Source of the DNA: Parasphingorhabdus sp.
GTDB lineage: Bacteria > Pseudomonadota > Alphaproteobacteria > Sphingomonadales > Sphingomonadaceae
DNA length: 64,000 nt
Assembly (NCBI GenBank): GCA_030373505.1
Contig: JAUCYS010000004.1
Location: forward strand, 124,001 to 188,000
Direction: 5' to 3'
Each line of letters starts with the position of its first letter. Position 1 is the stretch's first letter. Of this stretch, positions 8,281-17,329 are shown one piece after another. The notes beneath the pieces were generated by a model that searched no databases, had not been told where the DNA came from, and saw only the letters and a program-made list of their open reading frames with translations. A program made the position numbers and the translations under genes.

Positions 8281-9669
8281 CTACCGCACCCTCGGCACCC
8301 GCTCTTTGCCCAACATCAGCTCGGTCAATGCCCACACCAGCGCATCCGCCCGGTCCGGCGACCGGCCCGGCCCGGCATAGCCACCGCCGATCAGCAACCC
8401 GCACAATTCGTCCTCGAGCTGCGGAAACGCACCAACATGATGCACCCGCCCATTCTCATACAGCGCCGCCACCGGTTCCGCTCGCGCGACCTTGCCGCGC
8501 GCCGCATGAACCAGCTTGACTGGCAGCGAAATCTTCGCCGCGTGCAGCACCGATTTCACCATCGCTCCGCCCTGATTGGCCTCGGCGATCACCCGGTCTG
8601 CGCCCCACAAATCCGCAGCCCGCGCCACCGCTCGCGCCCATATCTCCGGCCGCGCCTTTTCCACGCTGGCATCGGCCAGCACATAGGCCTCACCGTCCCG
8701 GCCCAGCCCCGCAACGACAATCCCGCAGGCATCTCCGTGCGCCGACGCCGGCGGATCGACCCCGATGACAATACGAACCAGGCCCTCCCCCCGTTCGTCT
8801 CGAGCGCAGTCGAGAGACCTCTTCGGACTGGCACCAGTGTCTCGACTCCGCTCGACACGAACGGCACCAACCCGGCACCCCTCAATCATCGCCCTGGTCC
8901 ATAACGCGCCTTCCAGATCCTCGATCAGCTCCCCGTCCAGCTCCTGCCGCCCCAGCCGGGTGCCGCCATAATCCGCCGCCATCGCGGTCAGAAACGCCAC
9001 CGGCAGATGCAGATCATTGTCATGCGTCCGCCCCCTGCTGATCACCACATCTTCGGCGCCGACCAGCTCCCGCACCAGCGCCACCGGTCGCGGCGTCGTG
9101 GTTGCCACGATCTGCGGCCGGAAGCCAAGGCGCAGGCCCATTTTCAGATTGTCCCAGGCCGCTTCCGCCTGCCCGCTATTGTTCATCCACTTGGCAATTT
9201 CGTCGCACCACGAGTGACTATGCTGGGGACCCCGCAAGCCCTCGGGTTCCGCTGCCGAATAAAGATGCGCCTGCGCGCCACTTGCCCAGCTCAGCCGCTT
9301 CAGCGACGGTTCCCAGACCGGCCGCTGCTTCGGCGGCGCGATCGACAGCAGACCGCTTTCGCCTTCGACCATCACCGTGCGGGTCTCGGCATAATTGGCT
9401 CCGACCAGAGCAAAGCGGGCGCTGCCATCGCTCTCGGCGATGCTGCGCACCCATTCCGCTCCGGCCCTAGTCTTGCCAAAGCCGCGCCCGGCCATGATCA
9501 GCCAGACCGACCAGTTGCCGTCCGGCGGCATTTGCTCCGGCCGTGCCCAGAACGGCCAGTGATGGAGAATGGCCCGCTGTTCCTGATCGCTCAGCGACGC
9601 GAAAAGCGCCTTGCGATGCCGCGGCTGCAAGCGGGCAATATATTCCGCGTCGCTGCCTTCATTCCTCAT
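8281..9669 (-). CDS. Terminase large subunit, GTA type (g2), 462 aa, with repeat-encoded insertion
   Basis: WLIMAGRGFGKTRAGAEWVRS (Walker A), VIGVDPPASAHGDACGIVVAGLG nuclease region. Confidence 0.95.
   Translation of the reverse strand: MRNEGSDAEYIARLQPRHRKALFASLSDQEQRAILHHWPFWARPEQMPPDGNWSVWLIMAGRGFGKTRAGAEWVRSIAESDGSARFALVGANYAETRTVMVEGESGLLSIAPPKQRPVWEPSLKRLSWASGAQAHLYSAAEPEGLRGPQHSHSWCDEIAKWMNNSGQAEAAWDNLKMGLRLGFRPQIVATTTPRPVALVRELVGAEDVVISRGRTHDNDLHLPVAFLTAMAADYGGTRLGRQELDGELIEDLEGALWTRAMIEGCRVGAVRVERSRDTGASPKRSLDCARDERGEGLVRIVIGVDPPASAHGDACGIVVAGLGRDGEAYVLADASVEKARPEIWARAVARAADLWGADRVIAEANQGGAMVKSVLHAAKISLPVKLVHAARGKVARAEPVAALYENGRVHHVGAFPQLEDELCGLLIGGGYAGPGRSPDRADALVWALTELMLGKERVPRVR
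8791..8864. repeat. Palindromic repeat family E inside terminase ORF
   Basis: CCGTTCGTCTCGAGCGCAGTCGAGAGAC...GTGTCTCGACTCCGCTCGACACGAACGG; encodes RSRDTGASPKRSLDCARDERG. Confidence 0.85.
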
Positions 9670-10135
9670 TATCGGAGACCGGTGGTGTTTCCTCCCGCTC
9701 CCGCCCGAGCAGCTTCGTCCGCATATCCGCCAGTTTCCTGTCGAGATCGGCGCGCACCTGCTCTGGGTTGATATCCTCCTCCGCCGCGCGGATCAGCGCG
9801 ACCATCTGCTTGTGGGCCAGCAGCAATTTGATCCCGACCCCGTCATTATAGTGTCTGACCGTCGCCACCTCTTTTCCATCGTGGAAAACGGGTTTCTCGA
9901 CGCCGTTGCGCGCGCGCTCGAGCATATCCATTTCGAGCAGCTCGTAGCCCGCCGCCAGCGAGCGCATCCATGCCCGAAAGAAATCCGGATCGCGCTCGCG
10001 CCACAGATAGACGGTCGATACCGCAACCCCGGCGACGGCTGCCGAATTCGCCACATGCGAACTGATCGCCAGCTCTTTCAGAAATTTCAGCTTGCGCCTG
10101 TCGTCAAATAATCCCCTGACTTCCGATTTTGCCAT
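9659..10135 (-). CDS. GTA small terminase-like protein (g1), 158 aa
   Basis: HTH-like AAVAGVAVSTVYLWRERDPDFFRAWMRS; first gene of GTA cluster, overlaps terminase start. Confidence 0.75.
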   Translation of the reverse strand: MAKSEVRGLFDDRRKLKFLKELAISSHVANSAAVAGVAVSTVYLWRERDPDFFRAWMRSLAAGYELLEMDMLERARNGVEKPVFHDGKEVATVRHYNDGVGIKLLLAHKQMVALIRAAEEDINPEQVRADLDRKLADMRTKLLGREREETPPVSDNEE

Positions 10136-10267
10136 AATTCACTCCGTACCGGATCGCCGCGAACCATCCGGACACAAAAAAGGGCCTGCCGGTGCGAACG
10201 GCCCCGCCTTCTCGGCTGGATCGTTCAGAGCCGGTCGGCCCGAATCACAATTTCGCGATGTTCCCGA

Positions 10268-10296
10268 TATGTACCTAAACAGCGTGACGATGTCAA
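10268..10296 (-). promoter_or_regulatory. Candidate sigma70 promoter of GTA cluster: TTGACA-N17-TACATA
   Basis: Minus strand TTGACA (10296-10291), 17-nt spacer, TACATA (10273-10268), ~130 bp upstream of the first GTA gene. Confidence 0.5.
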
Positions 10297-10307
10297 GATA
10301 TTTTTAC

Positions 10308-12101
10308 CTATTTGGTAAAATTTCCTGTTAGATCCATCGTCGGCAACACCTGTTCGCCGATATATTCCGCCGCCATTTCCGCCAGTTTCCGGCCCATATG
10401 CCAGTCCAGTATCTGCATATCCGGAATGATCGGCGGATTGACCAATATATCCTCGTCGCCGAGCATTTCCTTCGATGCCATCCGGCTTGCCACCACCATC
10501 GACCGCGACATGATTTCGACGATCGAGGGAAATTCCGCCTTGCGCTTGCGCCGCAGAATCACATCCCGCAGCAAGGGCCATCGCCCCCGGATATCGCCAT
10601 ATTGAACGTCCGTGCGCCAGACCTCGTGCGGATCGCCCAGCGACACCACGATATTCGGACCGGCCTTGATCCCGTGCATCACCTTGACCGGAACATTGTC
10701 GAGCACGCCGCCGTCGACCAGGATATTGCCCTCGCTGTCGATAAACGGCGGCAATATCGTCGGCAGCGAGCCCGACGCCCGGACGCATTCCCACAAGGGT
10801 CCCCGCCGGTGGATATGCAGGCCATTGGTCGACAGGTTGGTCGAGACACCGAAAAAATTGATCGGCTGATCGGCGATATCCCGGGTGCCATAGCGACTCC
10901 TCAGCTCGCTGTCGAACACCGTCGGGTCGAGCAGCGAATAGATTGGCAGGGTGAACCGCCGCATCGCCCTGGCATGAATGAACATCGCTTCCATCTGGTC
11001 GAGCACCTCGTCGACCGACAATCCCCTCGCAATCGCGCCGCCCATTGCTGCGCCGGCGCTGGCCCCGCCGATAAAATCGATCGGAATATCCGCCTGCCGC
11101 AGAGCCTTGATCACACCAAGATGCGCGCAGCCCAGCGCTCCGCCACCCGCCAGCACCACGCCCACCGCCCGGCCGGTCAGAAACCGGGCGACCTTGGTAA
11201 AATCCGCATCCTGATCGAGGGCGACATGATGGTGCAGCTTCGGCGCCCGCGGATCGATCCACTCGCCGCTGCGGCTGATCGGCTTGCTGGCATTGGTGCG
11301 GAGCAGCAGCAAGGTCCTTTGCGGCTCCGCGATCCAGCCCATCGCTGCCTCTTCCATGGCATTGGGCGCGGGGTCCATCTTGCCGGGCCGCCCCACCATG
11401 ACCAGCGCATCGGCGTTGCGGCAGACCATCTGCCCCCAGTCTTCCGATCCGCTGCCATCAATCAGGACATAAGCGCCCCTGGATTCCTGTTCCGCCAGCC
11501 ACGCCTGATATTCATGCGCGTCGGCGGCCTCGCTGGTCGACCGGTCGATCGGAACAACCGGCGTCGTGGGCCTGACCACCGCTTCAAAGGCCGCCGCCAG
11601 CCGGGCCAGAAAACCGTCCGGCATCTGGCTGTTGCCGGCGGGCAGCAGCGCAATCACCCGCGGATTTTTTGCCGTTTCGGACGCGGTCCGCGCGGTCGCC
11701 ACCGCCAGCCGGGCCGAGACCAGCTTCAGCATCGCCGCATTCAGCTCCGGATGGCGCAGGGCGATCGCGTCAAACGCATCCCGCGAGACTTCCAGCACAT
11801 GGGAATCGCGCGTCGCAATCACATCGGCGGTGCGCTTGCCACCAGCAAAAAACGCCAGCTCGCCCACCGCTTCGCCGGTCTCGATATGCGCGACAATACG
11901 GCTCTGGTTGATCACCACGCGGAAGCGACCGGACTCAACAAAATAGAGCGCATCGGCATCGTCGCCCTGGCGCACCAGCGCCTCGCCGCCAACAATCTGC
12001 CGCATGACGGAAACCGATTGCAACGCCTCCAATGCTTCCGGCGCCACCCCTTCAAACAGGGCGTGTCGGCACAGGTCCGGCTTTTCTGTTGGTTCCACCA
12101 C
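10308..12101 (-). CDS. Cyclic-nucleotide-binding domain plus patatin-like phospholipase, 597 aa
   Basis: N-terminal cNMP fold (LVRQGDDADALYFVESGRFRVV...GEAVGELAFFAGGKRTADVIA); patatin GGGALG, GASAG, DGG motifs. Confidence 0.92.
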   Translation of the reverse strand: MVEPTEKPDLCRHALFEGVAPEALEALQSVSVMRQIVGGEALVRQGDDADALYFVESGRFRVVINQSRIVAHIETGEAVGELAFFAGGKRTADVIATRDSHVLEVSRDAFDAIALRHPELNAAMLKLVSARLAVATARTASETAKNPRVIALLPAGNSQMPDGFLARLAAAFEAVVRPTTPVVPIDRSTSEAADAHEYQAWLAEQESRGAYVLIDGSGSEDWGQMVCRNADALVMVGRPGKMDPAPNAMEEAAMGWIAEPQRTLLLLRTNASKPISRSGEWIDPRAPKLHHHVALDQDADFTKVARFLTGRAVGVVLAGGGALGCAHLGVIKALRQADIPIDFIGGASAGAAMGGAIARGLSVDEVLDQMEAMFIHARAMRRFTLPIYSLLDPTVFDSELRSRYGTRDIADQPINFFGVSTNLSTNGLHIHRRGPLWECVRASGSLPTILPPFIDSEGNILVDGGVLDNVPVKVMHGIKAGPNIVVSLGDPHEVWRTDVQYGDIRGRWPLLRDVILRRKRKAEFPSIVEIMSRSMVVASRMASKEMLGDEDILVNPPIIPDMQILDWHMGRKLAEMAAEYIGEQVLPTMDLTGNFTK

Positions 12102-12161
12102 GCAAAACTCCCCGTTGGTGCGACCCGTCAGAGATTCTTATCCGGTCTTACCCCGCCACAA

Positions 12162-13244
12162 TCAAGGGTCCGCTTGTTCCATATGACATATCAGACCACG
12201 GCTCGGCGCAACCTCATTGGCCAACATCGCCAGATAGGCCGATTGCAGCGCTTCCGGTCCGGCGACCTCCTCAATCGTCAGATAGGCGCTGGCGCCTTTG
12301 ACAAAGGCAGCGAATTGCTCATCCACCCGCGCCCGAAACGCCGCCGGCCCGATCTCCTTGATCAGGCTTTCGGCTGCCGTCGGGGCAAAGAACAGTTCCG
12401 GCTTCGGCCCCTGCAGATCATTGGCGCCACCCCGCTCCTCGACATGGGTCGCACCAACCAGCGAACTGAACTTCAGATTATTGCCCCAATGTCGGTGAAT
12501 ATCCCCGAGCAGGGAGCCGTTACCGGCAAAATCGACCGAAACCGTCGCCCGGCCGGCATCGGCCGACGCCAGATCGTCATAGTCGAGCACCTCGTCATAC
12601 AGCCCGGTCCCTTCGACAAAGCCCTTGTTGCCCGCCGAGGTCAGGCCGATGCGCCGGATTTGCGGACTGAGATTTTTGGCAACCATCGCCAGCCCCAGAG
12701 CGGTTTTCGACGACGCACTGGTCATCACCAATGCCTCCGCCCCGAACCAGTCGTTCGACCGCATGAAATGCTCGATCAGGAAACTGGTGGTAAACAAGGG
12801 CTGAAAGATCGCCCGCTCCGCCTCATGCGCGCCCGCTTCCGTTCCCAGCCGCTGATACTGATTGTAGATGATCGCCAGCCCCTGGCGGTGCGCGGCCCCG
12901 TCGACAAAGCCGCCATCCTGCACATTCACCGGGGTCACCTGCAAATGGCTCGCCATCGGCAGATAGCCGTAGACCCGCTCGCCGACCGCGATATCCGGAT
13001 GGTCCGACGCCACCACCCGGGCAAAGCCCCAGACCGGAACGATGCCCCATTTGGCATCGCCGGTGGGGAAGAAATTCCAGTAGCCAAAGCCATCCCCGAC
13101 CACCGCATAGGTGATATTATTGGCGGTCAGCGCATATTTCTCGATTTCCAGCAGGATTTCGCCCGTTGCCAGAGCCGGCTGGTCGCTGTCGCGCCACTGC
13201 GTCCGCGCCAGATCATTCTTCTTCACCCACAGGCTCTGCATCAT
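12162..13244 (-). CDS. DUF2855 family protein
   Basis: MMQSLWVKKNDLARTQWRDSDQPALATGEILLEIEKYALTANNITYAVVGDGFGYWNFFP; typical DUF2855 N-terminus; start chosen at ATG 13244. Confidence 0.85.
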   Translation of the reverse strand: MMQSLWVKKNDLARTQWRDSDQPALATGEILLEIEKYALTANNITYAVVGDGFGYWNFFPTGDAKWGIVPVWGFARVVASDHPDIAVGERVYGYLPMASHLQVTPVNVQDGGFVDGAAHRQGLAIIYNQYQRLGTEAGAHEAERAIFQPLFTTSFLIEHFMRSNDWFGAEALVMTSASSKTALGLAMVAKNLSPQIRRIGLTSAGNKGFVEGTGLYDEVLDYDDLASADAGRATVSVDFAGNGSLLGDIHRHWGNNLKFSSLVGATHVEERGGANDLQGPKPELFFAPTAAESLIKEIGPAAFRARVDEQFAAFVKGASAYLTIEEVAGPEALQSAYLAMLANEVAPSRGLICHMEQADP

Positions 13245-13387
13245 CCTTGCTCCATCCGATTTTCCGGTTGCCGGACAGCATAAGCGCTCGCCGCCATTTG
13301 GCAAAAGCATTTGCCAAAAAGCGCTCGCCTGCTAATCCTGCCGCCAATGGAATATTGCGCGACCACGCGCCATCGGGGAGAATTTTT

Positions 13388-14944
13388 GTGAGTGCAGCAC
13401 CGGCTTCGGGTTTTGAGGCGGCGATCGTGCCGATCACCAATGTATCGGATTTCATCTGGGGCGGCACCTGGGAAGGCACCGAAATCCTCCCGATCCCGCC
13501 GATGGTGGTGTTCCTGCTCGGTGCCGGCATCTATTTCATGATCGGCCTGCGCGGCTATCCGCTGCTCCGCCTGTTTCCCGCTCTCGCTGGCCTGTTCAAA
13601 AAATCGTCGGACGAAGGCAAGGGCGAGATTTCTCCCTTCGCCGCGCTGTCGACGGCGCTGTCCGGCCAGGTCGGCACCGGCAATCTCGCCGGGGTTGCCA
13701 CCGCCATCACGCTCGGCGGCCCCGGCGCCATTTTCTGGATGTGGGTCACTGCCCTGTTCGGCATGGCGCTCGCCTTTGCCGAGGGCTCGCTGGCCGTTCG
13801 CTTCCGCGAACAGGCCGCTGACGGCACCTATCGCGGCGGCCCGATGAGCTACATCACCATCGGCCTCGGCCCGAAATGGACCTGGCTGGCGGTCCTGTTC
13901 TGCCTCGGCACGCTCTTCTCCGCGCTGGTTACCGGCAACGGCATCCAGGCCAACAGCCTCGGCGACAGCGCCAACGAACTGTTCGGCGTCGAGGAATGGA
14001 TCGGCGGCGCGGTCGCCGCGGTCGCCGTCTTCATCGTCATCATCGGCGGCATCAAGTCGATCGGCCGCGTCGCAGAAACGATCGTCCCCTGGATGGCCGG
14101 CGCCTATCTGCTGATGGCCTTGATCGCTCTCGTCATCAACATCCCCGACCTGCCGGAAACCTTCGGCCGCATCTTCGGCGGCGCCTTCAACGCCCAGTCG
14201 GCGAGCGGCGGCTTCCTCGGCGCAGCGATCATCATCGCGATCCGCGCCGGTGTTGCCCGCGGCCTGTTCTCCAACGAGGCGGGTCAGGGCTCGACCCCGA
14301 TCGCCCACGCCGTCGCCCAAACCAATGATCCGGCGGCGCAGGGCCGCTTTGCGATGATGGGCACCTTCATCGACACGGTAGTGATCTGCACCATGACCGC
14401 TCTGGTCATGCTCACCGTCGAGGGCAATTTCACCCATACGCTGGCCGATGGCACGGTGCAGGCAGTGAAACATGCCTGGCAGTCCGACCTCAACGGCTTC
14501 GCCATGACCTCCGGCGCCTTTGCCGCTGCCTTCCCCTTCCCGGTCCTCGGCATTCCGGTCGGCACGTTGATCGCCTCGGTGGCGCTGATCCTGTTCGTCT
14601 TCACCACCCTGCTCACCTGGAGCTATTATGGTGAGCGCGCGATCACCTATCTCTACGACCTGATCCCCGGATCAACCCTGACCGGCGAAAACCGGCTGCA
14701 TTTCGCATGGCGGATCCTGTGGTGCCTGGTGATCTTCGTCGGCTCCTTCGCTCCGCTCGAGCTGATCTGGCGTCTCGGCGACATTTCCAACGCGGTCATG
14801 ACCCTGCCCAATATCGTCGGCCTGCTGGCGCTGTCCGGCGTGGTCTTCGCGCTGGCGAAAGGCAACCGCTCCGCCGGCACCGACCATGGTCGTGAGACAC
14901 CGAAGGAACTGATGGAAGAAATCACCGGCGCACCGGGCCACTAG
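13388..14944 (+). CDS. Sodium:alanine symporter (AGCS) family protein
   Basis: GQVGTGNLAGVATAITLGGPGAIFWMWVTALFGMA, FSNEAGQGSTPIAHA motifs; GTG start at 13388 preferred. Confidence 0.93.
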   Translation: MSAAPASGFEAAIVPITNVSDFIWGGTWEGTEILPIPPMVVFLLGAGIYFMIGLRGYPLLRLFPALAGLFKKSSDEGKGEISPFAALSTALSGQVGTGNLAGVATAITLGGPGAIFWMWVTALFGMALAFAEGSLAVRFREQAADGTYRGGPMSYITIGLGPKWTWLAVLFCLGTLFSALVTGNGIQANSLGDSANELFGVEEWIGGAVAAVAVFIVIIGGIKSIGRVAETIVPWMAGAYLLMALIALVINIPDLPETFGRIFGGAFNAQSASGGFLGAAIIIAIRAGVARGLFSNEAGQGSTPIAHAVAQTNDPAAQGRFAMMGTFIDTVVICTMTALVMLTVEGNFTHTLADGTVQAVKHAWQSDLNGFAMTSGAFAAAFPFPVLGIPVGTLIASVALILFVFTTLLTWSYYGERAITYLYDLIPGSTLTGENRLHFAWRILWCLVIFVGSFAPLELIWRLGDISNAVMTLPNIVGLLALSGVVFALAKGNRSAGTDHGRETPKELMEEITGAPGH

Positions 14945-15125
14945 ATGGAAATTGTCACGACTCTCAGGCGCTCGGCGCACATTTTGCCCTGCTTTTCTTC
15001 CGCGCAATGGCCCGTTTCCGGCCCCGTACCGAGCGCAGTGAGGCAAGGCCGACCGGCCGCCGCGCCTTATTGGCGCGAAAGCCAAGGGCGCGGATGCGCC
15101 CGCCCGGCGACTGAGGTAAAATAAA

Positions 15126-15707
15126 ATGCTAAAACGCCTCTATGACTGGATGCTCGACAAGGCGGGTCATCCGCAGGCCAGCAAATGGCTCGCCGGGATC
15201 AGCTTTGCCGAATCCAGCTTCTTCCCGATTCCGCCCGACGTGATGCTCGCACCGATGTGCCTGGCGAAGCCAGAGCGGGCCTGGTGGTATGCGCTGGTCT
15301 GCACCATCGCCTCGGTACTGGGCTCGCTGCTCGGCTATGCCATCGGCTATTTTTTCTTCAAGACCGTCGGCCTGCCGATCCTCGACTTTTACGGCGTCAC
15401 CGAAAAATTCGATCTTTTTGCCCAGAGCTTCAACGAACAGGGCTGGGTGGTGGTTTTGCTTGCCGGCTTCACGCCGCTGCCGTTCAAGGTCATCACCATC
15501 GCCGCCGGCAGCACCGCAATGCCGCTGCAGATTCTGATCGGCGCCGCCATCCTGTCCCGCTCCGCCCGCTTCTTTCTGGTCGCGGCGCTGCTGCGCTTTT
15601 TCGGGCCGCCAATGAAAAACTGGATCGACCGCAATTTCGCGCTCGCAACCACTTTGGTCGGCATCCTGTTCGTTGGCGGTTTTGCCGCCGTCCGCTGGCT
15701 GCTATGA
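15126..15707 (+). CDS. YqaA/DedA-type membrane protein, 193 aa
   Basis: SFAESSFFPIPPDVMLAPMCLAKPERAWWYALVCTIASVLGSLLGYAIGYF. Confidence 0.88.
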   Translation: MLKRLYDWMLDKAGHPQASKWLAGISFAESSFFPIPPDVMLAPMCLAKPERAWWYALVCTIASVLGSLLGYAIGYFFFKTVGLPILDFYGVTEKFDLFAQSFNEQGWVVVLLAGFTPLPFKVITIAAGSTAMPLQILIGAAILSRSARFFLVAALLRFFGPPMKNWIDRNFALATTLVGILFVGGFAAVRWLL

Positions 15708-15781
15708 CAAGCAACAAATGCTATCAGCGCGGCAGCAATTTTTAAGTGGTCCAGCCACGGCGCATTTTCTAAAGGCGAATC

Positions 15782-17155
15782 ATGAGCACCAGACAGGTTT
15801 CAGACAGCAACGATCCTGTGATCGAGAATATCACCCAGCTGGTCGAGCCCATGGCCGGCGGCGAAAAGCCGAAGGATCGCTGGCGGATCGGCACCGAGCA
15901 CGAGAAATTCGTCTATTGTACGAACGATCACCATGCCCCCAGCTATGACGAGCCCGGCGGCATAAAAGACCTGCTGCTGGCGATGCGCGAATTCGGCTGG
16001 CAGCCGGTCGAGGAAGGCGGCAAGGTCATCGCCATGTCGGGCAGCGACGGCGCGATCAGTCTCGAGCCCGCCGGCCAGCTGGAATTGTCCGGCGCCCCGC
16101 TCGAAAATCTCCACGAGACCTGCAACGAAACCGGCCGCCATCTCCAGCAGGTGAAGGCGATCGGCCAGAAGACCGGCAAGGGCTTCCTCGGCATGGGCAT
16201 GTGGCCGGACAAGACCCGCGCCGAATTGCCGATCATGCCAAAGGGCCGCTACAAGATTATGCTGAACCATATGCCGCGCGTCGGCAATCTTGGCCTCGAC
16301 ATGATGCTGCGCACCTGCACCATTCAGGTCAATCTCGACTATGCCAGCGAGGCCGACATGGCCCAGAAATTCCGCGTCGGTCTGGCGCTGCAGCCGCTGG
16401 CCACCGCGCTGTTCGCCAATTCGCCCTTCACCGAGGGCAAGCCCAACGGCTACCAGAGCTTCCGCAGCCATATCTGGTCCGACACCGACCCGCACCGCAC
16501 CGGCATGCTGCCGTTCGTGTTCGAGGACGGCTTCGGCTACGAACGCTACGCCGAATATATGCTCGACGTGCCGATGTATTTCGTCTTCCGCGATGGCAAA
16601 TATATCGACGCCGCAGGCCTCAGCTTCCGCGATTTCCTCAAGGGCAATCTGTCGGTACTGCCGGGCGAGAAACCGACCATGTCCGACTGGACCGACCATC
16701 TCTCGACCGCCTTCCCCGAAGTGCGCCTGAAAAGCTTTCTCGAGATGCGCGGCGCCGACGGCGGCCCGTGGAACCGGATCTGCGCCCTGCCCGCTTTCTG
16801 GGTCGGCCTGCTCTACGACCAGACCGCGCTCGACGCTGCTTGGGACCGGGTCAAGCACTGGACCATGGAAGAACGCGAAGCCTTGCGCAACGCGGTGCCC
16901 GAGCAGGGCCTCGACACACCGCTGCCGCGCGGCGGCAAGCTCAACGATCTGGCAAAAGAGATTCTCGAAATATCCTCCGCCGGCCTCACCGCCCGCAACC
17001 GCCTCAACAGCAGCGGCGACAATGAAAGCGGCTTCCTCGACCCGCTCCGCGAAGTGGTCGCCAAGGGCAAGTCCCCGGCCGCCCAACTGCTCGACCGCTA
17101 CCACGGCGAATGGAACGGCGACGTCAGCCGCATCTACCAAGAAATGAGTTTCTGA
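15782..17155 (+). CDS. gshA: Glutamate-cysteine ligase, 457 aa
   Basis: GTEHEKFVY, GMGMWPDKTRAELPIMPKGRYKIM, NLDYASEADMAQKFRVGLALQPLATALFANSPF: plant/alphaproteobacterial GCL signature. Confidence 0.95.
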   Translation: MSTRQVSDSNDPVIENITQLVEPMAGGEKPKDRWRIGTEHEKFVYCTNDHHAPSYDEPGGIKDLLLAMREFGWQPVEEGGKVIAMSGSDGAISLEPAGQLELSGAPLENLHETCNETGRHLQQVKAIGQKTGKGFLGMGMWPDKTRAELPIMPKGRYKIMLNHMPRVGNLGLDMMLRTCTIQVNLDYASEADMAQKFRVGLALQPLATALFANSPFTEGKPNGYQSFRSHIWSDTDPHRTGMLPFVFEDGFGYERYAEYMLDVPMYFVFRDGKYIDAAGLSFRDFLKGNLSVLPGEKPTMSDWTDHLSTAFPEVRLKSFLEMRGADGGPWNRICALPAFWVGLLYDQTALDAAWDRVKHWTMEEREALRNAVPEQGLDTPLPRGGKLNDLAKEILEISSAGLTARNRLNSSGDNESGFLDPLREVVAKGKSPAAQLLDRYHGEWNGDVSRIYQEMSF

Positions 17156-17182
17156 AAAGAATAGCTGCACCGCACTAGGCTC

Positions 17183-17317
17183 TGTGCTCCGCGCTTGAAG
17201 CGGAGCCCCGGGAGGCAAGCGCCCTCTTTGTAGCATTGTGCTCCGCGCTCGACGCGGAGCCCCGGGAGGCAAGAGCGCACGCTGTAGCGCAGAGCTCCGC
17301 GTCAAGCGCAGAGCACA
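17183..17317. repeat. Palindromic repeat family B: two direct plus one inverted copy between gshA and dinB
   Basis: TGTGCTCCGCGCTTGAAGCGGAGCCCCGGGAGGCAAG; TGTGCTCCGCGCTCGACGCGGAGCCCCGGGAGGCAAG; CTCCGCGTCAAGCGCAGAGCACA. Confidence 0.9.
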
Positions 17318-17329
17318 CCCCTCCCCACC

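Noticed and set aside
1-10135. Active temperate prophage
   Set aside because: No integrase, excision, replication, repressor or lysis genes on the visible flank; gene order and short tape measure fit a GTA better
10398-13283. 961-aa plus-strand ORF
   Set aside because: Antisense to well-supported patatin and DUF2855 genes; composition typical of spurious ORFs in GC-rich DNA
13241-14473. 410-aa minus-strand ORF
   Set aside because: Antisense to the AGCS symporter; low-complexity D/A/G/E/R-rich translation with no family resemblance
14945-15125. Possible gene or RNA in GC-rich gap between AGCS symporter and YqaA gene
   Set aside because: No convincing ORF or stable canonical structure; probably another degenerate intergenic repeat
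17183-17317. CRISPR array
   Set aside because: Only three repeat units, one inverted, irregular spacing, no cas genes; it is a dispersed palindromic repeat
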